Assembly (NCBI GenBank): GCA_045644765.1
Contig: JAZRHM010000029.1
Location: 5,998-69,997 of the forward strand
DNA: 64,000 nt
Reading direction: 5' to 3'
DNA from: JAFTYO01 sp045644765
GTDB lineage: Bacteria; Pseudomonadota; Alphaproteobacteria; RF32; CAG-239
The notes beneath the pieces are model-generated. The model was given only the letters and a program-made list of their open reading frames with translations, did not search any database and was not told the DNA's origin. How positions within the stretch are numbered: position 1 is the first letter of the stretch; each line of letters opens with the position of its first letter. Below, in pieces: positions 53,972 to 62,301 of this stretch. Position numbers and translations under genes: made by a program.

Positions 53972-54295
53972 TCAGTTTAATGTTTCGGATATGTTTTCTT
54001 GAATTGATATTTCTGTTGCCGGATTCTGCTCCAAATTAGGATTAGAGTTGATTGGAGCAACTTCTACATCGTTATCTTCAGGTAATGGAATAAAGTCGCC
54101 GGTTTGATTGGGTAAAGTGTTTTGTTGCTCTTGCGTGGGAGCTTGGTTTGGGGTGGGAGCTGAGTAAGTAACTTGCTCTATGTATGTGTCTGTGTTTGAT
54201 GATGGCAACATATTGTTTCCTGCTTGAGAAGAGTATATCCCCAGTCCTCCTAAAACCAATATCATCGCACCGGTTAAATAGTAAAATTTATACAT
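53972..54295 (-). CDS. Small membrane-anchored Pro/Gln/Asn-rich protein
   Basis: 107 aa. An N-terminal hydrophobic segment (FYYLTGAMILVLGGLGIYSS) acts as a signal anchor. The remainder is low-complexity and disordered (APTPNQAPTQEQQ). GGAG before the ATG supports the start. It lies between the glycosyltransferase and the terminase genes. Function unknown. Confidence 0.55.
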   Translation of the reverse strand: MYKFYYLTGAMILVLGGLGIYSSQAGNNMLPSSNTDTYIEQVTYSAPTPNQAPTQEQQNTLPNQTGDFIPLPEDNDVEVAPINSNPNLEQNPATEISIQENISETLN

Positions 54296-54361
54296 GATAT
54301 TAACTCCTTAAAATAAAAATACAAAAAAAGATGTATGAAATATTTTTTTCTTTTCAATCTG

Positions 54362-55681
54362 TCATAAAGAATTATTCGCTTCTCTGATAACAGGTTTAAA
54401 AAACTCTACCATGTAACTTAGAGCGTCAAATATGTGGCCTAAATATAATTTATCATTATCGTCTGATATTTGCGAAGGTGTTGCTTCATCAATGAGGGAT
54501 GTTCCTTCTTTGAATTTTAAATTTTTCATATTGTAAATAAGCCATTTGCATTTCGGGTGAACTAAAATATTACGTTCGCCTGTGTCTGTATATACTTGTT
54601 TGTTAAAGGCGTTGATTCTGGCTAAAATTGGCGGATTAAACGAGCGTAAATTTAATCTGTAACGATATCCTGCTTTGGCTAATGTGTTAATGATAATTGC
54701 ATAATCAGAATATCTTGATTGGGTTTTGCGATATTTGCCTGATGCATCGCCGCAAATCTGTATGGTGCCTTTAAATTTTTCCGGAGGATAACGTCGAATA
54801 AATTCGTCGACAACATCTTGAGTTATTACGTTATTTAGAACAAGCTCGTCAAAAACAAAAAATTTTTTACCATCAAAGTGTGCCAGTGTTGACATGAAAG
54901 GATTGACGTTAAAATCTAAACTCCAATATATGTCTAAATCAGGTACATATCTGATTTGTTCGTTGATGTTGGCTGTCGACCAGTATTTAACAACTTTTAC
55001 ACTGTTTGCGTTTTTAGGTTTATTCAGATAATCTTGTTCGTATTCCTCCGGCTTGTTTTTTTTAATCAGTTCGGCATATTCAAGAAATTTATCAGACAGA
55101 ATTCCGAGCTTTTCTATTTCCGGATAATTTACTTCAATAAAAAAAGTTTTTTGTGGCGCCTTCATATTTTCGTAATCGAGGAATAGTGCACTTTCAACCG
55201 GTAATTCATCGCTTATGCGGTTGTAAATTACAATAAGTATAACGCCTTTTTTTCTGATGGTTTTGAGTAAAATTTGCCAAACGGCTCTGCTTATCATTTG
55301 CGCTTCGTCAATGATTAATATATCTATTTGAGCAAGCCCTTTTAGGTTTTCTCTTGCGTTTTGGTTTTTATCTTGTAAGCCCATAAAAAATAGTTCAGAT
55401 TCTGTTTTGTTGTTCGTGATTCTGTTTTTTGTATATTCAAATCCTTTGTTTGTAAATTCGGTGTTGATTAATTCTTTGAATTCAATGTATAAACTTTCTT
55501 CTGTAGATATTTTTGTTTCTCTAAATACGGCTACTCTTTTTTTTGTTTTCATCATTTGGCATAAAATGGCTCGGCAGACGTGTCCGGTTTTTAAGGATCC
55601 TCTGCCTCCGGTTAATGCAAAAGTATCGTATTTGCCGTTATCCATTTGCAGAAGTGGTAAATATTTTTTATAAAATATCAT
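54362..55681 (-). CDS. Phage terminase large subunit (PBSX-type)
   Basis: 439 aa. The ATPase domain has Walker A GGRGSLKTGHV and Walker B ILIIDEAQMI. The C-terminal RNase H-like nuclease region starts near DIYWSLDFNVNPF and includes QICGDASGKYR. It would package DNA into phage heads. No portal, capsid or tail gene is present, so it is a leftover of a phage or gene-transfer element. Its start overlaps the upstream gene's stop by 4 bases. Confidence 0.85.
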   Translation of the reverse strand: MIFYKKYLPLLQMDNGKYDTFALTGGRGSLKTGHVCRAILCQMMKTKKRVAVFRETKISTEESLYIEFKELINTEFTNKGFEYTKNRITNNKTESELFFMGLQDKNQNARENLKGLAQIDILIIDEAQMISRAVWQILLKTIRKKGVILIVIYNRISDELPVESALFLDYENMKAPQKTFFIEVNYPEIEKLGILSDKFLEYAELIKKNKPEEYEQDYLNKPKNANSVKVVKYWSTANINEQIRYVPDLDIYWSLDFNVNPFMSTLAHFDGKKFFVFDELVLNNVITQDVVDEFIRRYPPEKFKGTIQICGDASGKYRKTQSRYSDYAIIINTLAKAGYRYRLNLRSFNPPILARINAFNKQVYTDTGERNILVHPKCKWLIYNMKNLKFKEGTSLIDEATPSQISDDNDKLYLGHIFDALSYMVEFFKPVIREANNSL

Positions 55682-56085
55682 TTTTCCTCCTTGATTTTTT
55701 CTTGCTGTTTATCAAGTACATATTTCAAGATTTTATGTAATGAATGCGTGTATTTTGAGTATAATCTGCTTCGAGAATAACTAAATTTTGCAGTAAGTGT
55801 TTTCCATGAGTGGCCGGAATTTCTGACAAGAATTAAGTTGCGTTCGTCATAATCAACTTGTTTTAGCCAGTCTTCCAAAACTTCGTCCATATCATCTATT
55901 TCTTCAGGTAAAGGGGAAGTGTAAGATTTGCTTTTGTTAAGCATTATGGATTTAGTTTCTTCGTTTACATATGCTGGCCAATGAGATGAAATTTTTTTAG
56001 GACCGTCTGTTGGAAAAGTGCGTAAAATTCTTAAAGCTTTTTTTATTTCAAATTCTACGTCTTGTATATTTCTAACTGGTTTCAT
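55678..56085 (-). CDS. DUF6362-like small protein upstream of terminase
   Basis: 135 aa. The pattern HWPAYVN..., EEIDDMDEVLEDWLKQVDYDERNLILVR and HSWKTLTAKFSYSRSRLYSKY fits the alphaproteobacterial DUF6362 family: a DNA-binding-like helical domain, often beside phage genes. It overlaps terL by ATGA, so it may act as, or replace, a small terminase subunit. Confidence 0.6.
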   Translation of the reverse strand: MKPVRNIQDVEFEIKKALRILRTFPTDGPKKISSHWPAYVNEETKSIMLNKSKSYTSPLPEEIDDMDEVLEDWLKQVDYDERNLILVRNSGHSWKTLTAKFSYSRSRLYSKYTHSLHKILKYVLDKQQEKIKEEK

Positions 56086-56127
56086 ATGATCTCCTTAATA
56101 TATTAAAATTAATATCCAATATTTATA

Positions 56128-56165
56128 TATTAATATTAATCAAGTCAAATATTAAAAATAATATT
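56128..56165. promoter_or_regulatory. Operator-like palindromes upstream of the phage repressor
   Basis: ATTAATATTAAT (56129-56140) is a perfect palindrome. AATATTA-AAAA-TAATATT (56148-56165) is a 7-bp inverted repeat. Both lie between the divergent terminase-side and repressor genes. The core TATTAATATT recurs at 56996 and 57023. Confidence 0.5.
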
Positions 56166-56221
56166 TGCACAATTATTATGTTTAATATACATTGTATGCA
56201 ATATCATATAAGGAGAAAGTT

Positions 56222-56926
56222 ATGGCAGATATTGAAGAAATCAGAAGAAAAGTAGATAAGCTTATAGCTGAAAAGGGTTTAAATTATCGTGATGCTTCGC
56301 TGAAAATAGGTAGAAAAGATTCGTATCTTCAGCAATATGTTAAATATGGATATCCTCGTCGCTTAAAAGAAATAGACCGTATGCGTTTAGCAAAACTTTT
56401 AGACGTTGATGATACGGAAATTATGGATGATGAGGTAATTGCATCAAAGACTATCGGATCAGCCAATGCAACTCTTAATGCAATATCAGATATCATTAAG
56501 GTTAGTTGTTCGTCAGAAGGTGATGTTATAGCAATTGATGTTTTGGCATCACAAATTGATGAAACTACAGATTTTTATAATAATGTTATAGGACGTCATC
56601 TTTTGAACAGAAATGTTTTGGAAGATTTTGGAACAAGTGATGTTAAAAATGTAAAAATCGTAAAAATATTAAACGACGTTATGAAACCGACGATTAATTC
56701 CGGTGACAGTGTATGGTTTGATTGTTCTTATAAGCATCCGGAATCTGATGGCCTTTATCTGTTGCGTTCCGGAAGGGAGTTGTGTGTGAAACGCATTCAG
56801 ACTTCTCCTATTGATGGTGTGGTCGAAATTGCTTCTGATAATGGACAATATAAGTCATATCAAGCAACTGACAGACTATCGGTTAATGTTTTAGGTAAAG
56901 TCTTATTCGTTTTTCATAAACTTTAA
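56222..56926 (+). CDS. Phage-type repressor with S24/LexA-like domain
   Basis: 234 aa from the ATG at 56222, after AAGGAGAAAG. The N-terminal helix-turn-helix (NYRDASLKIGRKDSYLQQYV) is followed by a C-terminal S24 peptidase fold (KILNDVMKPTINSGDSVWFD and LCVKRIQ). The Ser expected in the GDSMxPT motif is Val, while the Lys is kept. Self-cleavage is therefore unlikely, and induction may work by another route. Divergent from DUF6362-terL. Confidence 0.8.
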   Translation: MADIEEIRRKVDKLIAEKGLNYRDASLKIGRKDSYLQQYVKYGYPRRLKEIDRMRLAKLLDVDDTEIMDDEVIASKTIGSANATLNAISDIIKVSCSSEGDVIAIDVLASQIDETTDFYNNVIGRHLLNRNVLEDFGTSDVKNVKIVKILNDVMKPTINSGDSVWFDCSYKHPESDGLYLLRSGRELCVKRIQTSPIDGVVEIASDNGQYKSYQATDRLSVNVLGKVLFVFHKL

Positions 56927-56943
56927 TTTTAAAAACTATCCAC

Positions 56944-56984
56944 AGATCTTATCCTTGAAAAACAAAAGGATAAGATCTTTTTTA
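56944..56984 (+). terminator. Terminator of the repressor gene
   Basis: 13-bp stem AGATCTTATCCTT / AAGGATAAGATCT with a 9-base loop and a T run. Confidence 0.9.
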
Positions 56985-56995
56985 TATATCCCGTA

Positions 56996-57032
56996 TATTA
57001 ATATTGATATATTAAAATAATGTATTAATATT
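56996..57032. promoter_or_regulatory. Repeated TATTAATATT sites before the 107-aa gene
   Basis: TATTAATATT occurs at 56996-57005 and 57023-57032. The same 10-mer is at 56128 before the repressor. These are candidate repressor-binding sites. Confidence 0.45.
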
Positions 57033-57050
57033 CATATATCGGAGGTGAGT

Positions 57051-57371
57051 ATGAAAACACTTGATGAATTAGAAAAAGAGATATCTTGCTTAAAAGAACA
57101 AATAATGTGTCAAGAAATAGGTAATGATTCTTATTATTTATCAGCATTATATCATGAGCAACTCTTAAGGCTTGAAGCTTTAGAGGAAGAAGCTAGTGTC
57201 TTAAGCGGTAAAAGTGTGCCGATTGAGGTGGATTTTGATAAATATCCACCAGAAAAATGTTCGCTTCTAAAAAAAATTGCTGAGCAGAACGGAATATGTT
57301 TTGCAAATAATTACAAAGACTTAAATGTGGATGATTTGAAGTTTTTGAACCATCTTTGCAAAAAAAATTAA
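57051..57371 (+). CDS. Small coiled-coil protein, phage-remnant associated
   Basis: 106 aa from the ATG at 57051, after GGAGGTGAG. The first 55 residues form a coiled coil (LDELEKEISCLKEQIM). The rest is helical, with no known motif. Shared operator-like sites with the repressor gene suggest joint regulation. Function unknown. Confidence 0.55.
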   Translation: MKTLDELEKEISCLKEQIMCQEIGNDSYYLSALYHEQLLRLEALEEEASVLSGKSVPIEVDFDKYPPEKCSLLKKIAEQNGICFANNYKDLNVDDLKFLNHLCKKN

Positions 57372-57434
57372 AAAAAATAAAAATTATACTGGACATTGAT
57401 GTTTTTTTACAGTATAAGACACTCTGTTACCGAT

Positions 57435-57510
<76 letters not shown>

Positions 57511-57517
57511 TTAAAAA

Positions 57518-57540
57518 AACGCCGAAAGGCGTTTTTTTTG
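57518..57540 (+). terminator. tRNA-Phe terminator
   Basis: AACGCC-GAAA-GGCGTT followed by a T run, 7 bases after the tRNA. Confidence 0.85.
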
Positions 57541-57592
57541 TGCTCTGACCAATCAGTCCAAAAGGTTTTGCCAATATAATGTCGGTTGAAAG

Positions 57593-58357
57593 TTATCTGG
57601 ATATGAGATTTTGCTGTTTTAACAGTAACTGATTGTTTTGCTGAGGTGTTTTGATATAAGAAATTAAGTCGTCAATGGATGTTATAGGTAAAGAATGAAA
57701 ATTTGCTTCACTTTTGGTAACTGAAGATAGATTATGCGCATCAGAGTTGTAGAATTTGTTTTTTAGTTTTAGTTCATCAGGAATAGCTCTATCCCAACGC
57801 AGTTTTTTATCAATGTTTGTTTCATCGGTAAAACGATATCTGTTACCGTTTTGAAATTCGTAGCCATCAATAATTTCATATATTTGAGTTAATTCCCATT
57901 GTGGTGTACGCTCCAAATTAGGATGGCATAAAACAGTTGCCGTATCATTTCTATTTTGTTTTACTATATTAAGTAGATGTGTAATTATTTTTTGTTTATA
58001 TTGAAGTGTTTGACCGTATTTTTTCTTTTCATTTAGATCCATGTTATCAATAAACTCAAAAATCTTACGTGTTGCCTTTTCCCCAAAAATAAGAATTTCT
58101 TCTTCATAAAGGGCGAGTTCTATCCCTTGGATACAAGGAAAATTAAGTTCTTTTGATATGTTTTCTAATTCAGATGTTTGTTGTTGAAACTTTTCATAGG
58201 ACTGTATACTCAAAGAATATGCATTACCAACAGATAACGGACATACATGGTCTGTGACCACAAATGCAGAAAAACCTTCCTTTTGGTGTTCTTTTGCCAT
58301 CTCAAACAGATTGGCTCCATCAGAATAGTGGCTATGAGAATGTATGTTTATTTTCAT
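57593..58357 (-). CDS. PHP-domain metal-dependent phosphoesterase
   Basis: 254 aa from the ATG at 58357, after GGAAA. PHP motifs: NIHSHSHYSDG, VVTDHVCP, VLCHPNLER and YNSDAHNLS give the His/Asp ligands of a metal centre. The substrate is unknown; relatives include histidinol phosphatases and 3',5'-nucleotide phosphatases. It follows the Ppx/GppA gene by about 60 bases in the same direction. Confidence 0.82.
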   Translation of the reverse strand: MKINIHSHSHYSDGANLFEMAKEHQKEGFSAFVVTDHVCPLSVGNAYSLSIQSYEKFQQQTSELENISKELNFPCIQGIELALYEEEILIFGEKATRKIFEFIDNMDLNEKKKYGQTLQYKQKIITHLLNIVKQNRNDTATVLCHPNLERTPQWELTQIYEIIDGYEFQNGNRYRFTDETNIDKKLRWDRAIPDELKLKNKFYNSDAHNLSSVTKSEANFHSLPITSIDDLISYIKTPQQNNQLLLKQQNLISR

Positions 58358-58417
58358 ATTTATTTCCATTTGTTATGTGGTTATCTTTATTTATAAAGAA
58401 ACTGTAGAAACGCTTTC

Positions 58418-59956
58418 TTAATCTCTTGTTTTAAACTCACTATTAGTGTTTGTTGGTATATTTTTTTCTTTATTATTATTTTGAGCAATTGCAGATTCTA
58501 CAATTTTTCTGGTTTCCGGACTAACTTTTTCTAACATTGAAATATCAAAATTAAATCCGTCGATTTTCATGTTAAATTTCAGATTTGCAGAATAGAATCT
58601 TAATTTTGTATCCAAACTGACCGTATCGTTAAAACGAATATTTTTTTGACCTGTTTTTTTAGCGTTTGCAATTATATCATCATAAAAAGTGTTTTCAGTT
58701 ATATCTGTTTTTTTGGAAATAGTTATTTTATTTTTATTATGATAAGTTACTTTTTGCTTGAATTTATCTTCAACAGTAAGTGAGCATTTATTTTTAGAAA
58801 CATCATAGTGATAGGTTGATGCTCTATAAAAGTTTTCCAGTTTTCCAATCCAATTTGTATCTTGATTCAGTTTATGTTTTAATTCCTGAATTTTATCTTG
58901 AGGATCTGTTATACCTTGCGTTTTAACAGGGGTATGATTCTTGTTATCAACACATTCATCAACTGTTAATATTGTTTTTTCAATGTCAGATGAATTATGC
59001 AAACCGGAATGTAAAATTTCTTCTGCCAACCCATCTTTAAGGCCACCAACAGTTGTTATAACGGGAGTAAAATTTAAGTTTGGGCAAAATCTTTTGTTAT
59101 AAAGTTTCTTGAACACATTTGAGATAATATGACAATGACCGATGAAACCGTCGATTCTGTCTTTGCTAATGTCATATTCTTGCATAATTTGATTTTTGTT
59201 TTCAGCATTGTTGGCAATGTCTTGTAATTTAAATTGCAGATTTTTAAGCGACATTTTCTGCTGTTTTGCCATGGTTACATAAGCATCAAATTTTTGAGTT
59301 TTATATTGATGAGAAATAACTTTTGAAACAGCAGTAGAGTTAACTACACAAATTAAAGGATCTTCAATGCTATGATTTGCAGATGATATTTGTTTTATAA
59401 AGTCAGTTATTTTTTTATCGAAAATAGCTTTATCGTTGCCGTATTTTTTGGAACCTAGGGGTAAAGAAACCGTACTGACAATTGACGGACCTTTTGATGT
59501 TAAATTAACCAGTGAGATTTCCGTGCTGCCACCTCCGCTTTCAACGTATAAAACATTTTTTGCAGATAACAGAACGTCTTTGTTTTTATCCCTATGTGCA
59601 GGTATGCTTTTTAAACCGCCAATAACTGATAAATAGGCTTCTCTTTTTGGAGATATAACATGAATTTTTCGACCTAATTTTTCCAAAATTATTTTTTTGA
59701 TAGCGTCTTGGTTAGATGTTTGACGAAACGCTTCTGTAGCACAAATATATAACTTGTCTTTACTAATGCCATATTGTTCTGTTAAATCAGCAAACTCTGT
59801 TACCAATGAGACAACCTCGTTTTCATTAAGGTCGTTTGCCAAAGATTGTTTTAACATCTTATTTTTAGGAGTAATATAGCGACTATTATTATATATTTTA
59901 CATTTTACGGCATTGGTTCCTATATCAATAACCGCAAAATTATTATTTTTAGACAT
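58418..59956 (-). CDS. Ppx/GppA phosphatase family protein with long C-terminal region
   Basis: 512 aa. N-terminal actin-like ATPase fold with VIDIGTNAVKCKIYN and YVESGGGSTEISL (catalytic Glu region). From about residue 330 the sequence is unlike Ppx or GppA. It holds a Thr/Lys-rich region (YHNKNKITISKKTDI) instead of the HD domain of long Ppx. It may act on polyphosphate or pppGpp. The PHP phosphatase next to it suggests a linked nucleotide or phosphate task. Confidence 0.78.
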   Translation of the reverse strand: MSKNNNFAVIDIGTNAVKCKIYNNSRYITPKNKMLKQSLANDLNENEVVSLVTEFADLTEQYGISKDKLYICATEAFRQTSNQDAIKKIILEKLGRKIHVISPKREAYLSVIGGLKSIPAHRDKNKDVLLSAKNVLYVESGGGSTEISLVNLTSKGPSIVSTVSLPLGSKKYGNDKAIFDKKITDFIKQISSANHSIEDPLICVVNSTAVSKVISHQYKTQKFDAYVTMAKQQKMSLKNLQFKLQDIANNAENKNQIMQEYDISKDRIDGFIGHCHIISNVFKKLYNKRFCPNLNFTPVITTVGGLKDGLAEEILHSGLHNSSDIEKTILTVDECVDNKNHTPVKTQGITDPQDKIQELKHKLNQDTNWIGKLENFYRASTYHYDVSKNKCSLTVEDKFKQKVTYHNKNKITISKKTDITENTFYDDIIANAKKTGQKNIRFNDTVSLDTKLRFYSANLKFNMKIDGFNFDISMLEKVSPETRKIVESAIAQNNNKEKNIPTNTNSEFKTRD

Positions 59957-60097
59957 ATTACACTATCCTGTATTGTTCTTTTTAATAATATATTTATAGC
60001 AGAAACTGTTCAAATAATCAATACTAAATTATACGTGAATATAGCGTGAAAATTATATTTAATATGTTAAAAATAACTCCCAAATTCAAATACAAAA

Positions 60098-60124
60098 AAG
60101 CCACCTTTATGGTGGCTTTTTTGT
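60098..60124 (-). terminator. Terminator-like hairpin at the left island edge
   Basis: AAGCCACC-TTTAT-GGTGGCTT with A and T runs on both sides. Confidence 0.65.
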
Positions 60125-60296
60125 TTGGTCGGGACTATAGGATTGACTTCGTCGAAACTGCACGGTTGCTTCGCATCGGCATACTTCCGTCTGCCTACCG
60201 TTTGTTTTCAAACCTACTTTTGTATGTTCGAACCCTTAAGCCCGCCTTACAAACAAAAAACCTCACCACAAGGGTGAGGTCTTTATGTTTGGTCGG
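60124..60296 (+). repeat. 173-bp direct repeat, left copy (tRNA-Pro 3'-end derived)
   Basis: It begins TTTGGTCGGGACTATAGGATT, whose last 19 bases (TGGTCGG...GGATT) equal the complement of the tRNA-Pro 3' end. It contains a CCTCACC-ACAA-GGGTGAGG terminator at its right. It differs from 62478-62650 by one base (C/T in the TATGTTCGAACC segment). Confidence 0.92.
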
Positions 60297-60332
60297 ATTG
60301 ACCCCTACTAAATTATAAAAAAATACCCCATT

Positions 60333-60557
60333 TTATATAACATGGTTTTTTTGTCCTTTTTTCAGAGTGTTATGAGAGAGTGGTCGAACTTTCTCATCCA
60401 TACTGATGGGGTTGACTAAATTTACTGCCCACTTGTTTTGTAAAAAAATTTTGTTGTTTTTCAATGAAATACACTGACCACTAGGTTGTAACTTGACTTT
60501 TTTATTTTTCCAAGCATTGGTGTAAAGCAGATTATTAAAAAAGGAGATGCAATGTCA
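60333..60557 (-). pseudogene. Possible gene remnant without start codon
   Basis: Minus-strand frame of about 70 codons ending at TAA 60333. It includes VKLQPSGQCISLKNNKIFLQ, then NKWAVNLVNPISMDEKVRPL and SHNTLKKGQKNHVI. The residue mix looks protein-like, but there is no usable start near its upper end, only an internal ATG. It may be the C-terminal relic of a gene disrupted when the island formed. No family recognised. Confidence 0.3.
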
Positions 60558-60623
60558 AAAGAAGCAGAAAAATTAATTAAAATTATCCTGCCTGATTTAT
60601 TTAAGTATTTGTATATACAATAA
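60552..60623 (+). CDS. Short ORF upstream of the radical SAM gene (23 aa)
   Basis: ATG at 60552 is preceded by AAAAAAGGAG at proper spacing. It encodes MSKEAEKLIKIILPDLFKYL plus three residues. It could be a decayed precursor-type peptide, a leader peptide or chance. It is included because of the good ribosome site and its place 57 bases before the radical SAM gene. Confidence 0.3.
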   Translation: MSKEAEKLIKIILPDLFKYLYIQ

Positions 60624-60630
60624 AAAAGTA

Positions 60631-60659
60631 TTGAAATTAGATAAAAATAGGTGTATAGT
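60631..60659 (+). promoter_or_regulatory. Promoter of the radical SAM gene
   Basis: TTGAAA at 60631-60636 and TATAGT at 60654-60659 with a 17-bp spacer. An AAGGAGG ribosome site begins 7 bases later, so the untranslated leader would be very short. Confidence 0.6.
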
Positions 60660-60679
60660 CCTAGTAAGGAGGTAAAAAT

Positions 60680-61687
60680 ATGACAAAATATGTTTCGTGG
60701 ATTACGATTAACAGAGCATGTAATTTGCGTTGCAAATGGTGTTATGCTCAATCATCCAAATTTTCCAAACAAGACGATATGACTATGGAATGTTTTTTAA
60801 AAATTATGAAGGTTATATCTGCTCCTATGGATGTGAAGAAGATTGTTTTTATTGGTGGAGAACCTACAATTCACCCAAATTTTATAGAAATGCTTTCTCT
60901 TGCTAAAAAAACGATAGAAAAGGTTTCTCTTATAACGAATGGTATTAAATTTAAAGATATTGATTTTACTAAAGAAGTTAAAAAAGAAGGTTTGACTTGG
61001 GTAACTTTGTCATTAAAGGCGCCTAATGACCAGTTGTATAAAGATTGGACCGGTGTTTCAGCCATGTCTGCGGTCATTCAAGCAATCGCTAATTTAAAAA
61101 AAGAAAATATTGGTTTAAGTGTTTCTTTGGTTTTAAGTTCAGAGTTATATCGTTATATTGATGAATTGGCATATATTTTGCATGATTTAAAAATTGATAA
61201 GGTCTATATTGATAGTGAGCGACCTGTTTTAATAGGAGATCAGACTGTTTATAAACAAAGTATTAAAGATATTACATCTGGTTACCATAAAACGGTAGAT
61301 GCATTGGAAAAATATAATATTCCTTATATTTTTAAAGCATCCCTACCATTTTGTTTAATCCCTGAAGATTTTGTGAATAGAATGCGGAAAGATGGTCGGT
61401 TGCAGGCAGGTTGCCAAATACTAGCCGGAAATGGATTAATTTTTAATACAAATGGTGATTTACTTGCATGTAATCAAATTTGCCAAGATCCATTGGCTCA
61501 ATTTGATAAGGATTTTAATTCTGCAGAGTCATTGAAATCATTATTGAAATCAGATAATATTGTTAATTTTTATAAGATGATTGCTTCTTATCCACATGAA
61601 AAATGTTCTGGATGTAAGGATTGGAAATATTGTGGTGGTGGATGTCGTGTCAATTGGTTATATAAAAATATGTTAGATAATGTATAA
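60680..61687 (+). CDS. Radical SAM/SPASM peptide-modifying enzyme
   Basis: 335 aa. The radical SAM cluster motif CNLRCKWC is near residue 15, followed by the GGEPTIHP motif of the SAM site. The C-terminal SPASM-type region has CQILAGNGLIFNTNGDLLAC, then CSGCKDWKYCGGGC, that is CxxCx5CxxxC, able to hold auxiliary [4Fe-4S] clusters. Such enzymes build thioether or C-C links in ribosomal peptides. A Cys-rich small gene 144 bases downstream is the likely substrate. AAGGAGG supports the start. Confidence 0.88.
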   Translation: MTKYVSWITINRACNLRCKWCYAQSSKFSKQDDMTMECFLKIMKVISAPMDVKKIVFIGGEPTIHPNFIEMLSLAKKTIEKVSLITNGIKFKDIDFTKEVKKEGLTWVTLSLKAPNDQLYKDWTGVSAMSAVIQAIANLKKENIGLSVSLVLSSELYRYIDELAYILHDLKIDKVYIDSERPVLIGDQTVYKQSIKDITSGYHKTVDALEKYNIPYIFKASLPFCLIPEDFVNRMRKDGRLQAGCQILAGNGLIFNTNGDLLACNQICQDPLAQFDKDFNSAESLKSLLKSDNIVNFYKMIASYPHEKCSGCKDWKYCGGGCRVNWLYKNMLDNV

Positions 61688-61688
61688 T

Positions 61689-61763
61689 ATGGATATGGGG
61701 CGATCATTGAATGATGGTGAAAAAATTGTTAAATTAAATGCTATAGCGATCATAAATAGATAG
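61689..61763 (+). pseudogene. Degenerate leader-only copy of the precursor peptide gene
   Basis: 24 codons starting 1 base after the radical SAM stop: MDMGRSLNDGEKIVKLNAIA plus four residues. They align with residues 11-31 of the 54-aa peptide (YKGQSLNTDERIVGLNAKFN): G-x-S-L-N-x-x-E-x-I-V-x-L-N-A is shared. The Cys-rich core is absent and no ribosome site is seen. It is best read as a decayed duplicate. Confidence 0.6.
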
Positions 61764-61830
61764 TTTATTCCTATTGTTATAGTGTTTGTATAACGGATTT
61801 CTAGTTATTTTTGTGAAAGGAGGTGATATT

Positions 61831-61995
61831 ATGAGTGCACAAGAATTGTTTAGATTAATGTACAAAGGTCAATCATTGAATACTGATGAAAGAATTGTTG
61901 GTTTAAATGCTAAATTTAATATCAGTGATGAACAGTGTGGTAATGACTGTGACTGTGGAGACAGTGAATGTAATGAATGTAGTGACTGTGGATAA
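61831..61995 (+). CDS. Cys-rich RiPP precursor peptide candidate
   Basis: 54 aa. ATG at 61831 after AAAGGAGGTGAT, one of the strongest ribosome sites in the window. Residues 1-34 form a leader (MSAQELFRLMYKGQSLNTDE, then RIVGLNAKFNISD). Residues 36-54 are a core with six Cys and many Asp, Glu, Asn and Gly (QCGNDCDCGDSECNECSDCG). The radical SAM/SPASM gene upstream would form Cys thioethers, as in sactipeptides or ranthipeptides. No transporter or protease gene is adjacent. A metal-binding peptide is the alternative. Confidence 0.75.
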   Translation: MSAQELFRLMYKGQSLNTDERIVGLNAKFNISDEQCGNDCDCGDSECNECSDCG

Positions 61996-62006
61996 TTAAT
62001 ACAAAT

Positions 62007-62038
62007 AAAGCGCTGATTTTATCAGCGCTTTATTTTTT
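62007..62038 (+). terminator. Terminator of the RiPP cassette
   Basis: Perfect 11-bp stem AAAGCGCTGAT / ATCAGCGCTTT with a TTT loop and a T run. Confidence 0.92.
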
Positions 62039-62260
62039 TATGCTCACGAATGTAACGCTGTTCAGTTAAATCAAAAAAAGACCACAATAGAAGTAGCTTG
62101 GATTTGTGAAATGGCTTGCGCACATTTCATTCCACACTGTTGTTCGGGACCGCCTGGCGGCGTCAGGTTGAATCTGACGGCATAAAGCCACCATCTTCAA
62201 CTTCGAACCCAACGCCCACTCTTGCTCGTGACCTGTGGACATCAAATTTCGCTACCCGCT
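62039..62260. other. Non-coding stretch with small hairpins
   Basis: No supported gene. It is richer in G+C than its surroundings and contains CGTCAG-GTTGAAT-CTGACG and CGCC-TGG-CGGCG hairpins. It may be a remnant of tRNA-tail type sequence like its right neighbour. Confidence 0.4.
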
Positions 62261-62301
62261 AGCCATAAAAAAAACCGCCAAATGGCGGTCCTTTTATGGC
62301 T
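62261..62301. terminator. Large hairpin with inner terminator stem
   Basis: Outer stem AGCCATAAAA / TTTTATGGCT encloses ACCGCC-AAAT-GGCGGT. On the minus strand this makes a terminator with a T run, next to a tRNA-Pro-tail-like GGTCGGATT. Confidence 0.7.

Noticed and set aside
60046..60318. 90-aa plus-strand frame over the left direct repeat
   Set aside because: It runs through tRNA-tail and terminator sequence and has no ribosome site.
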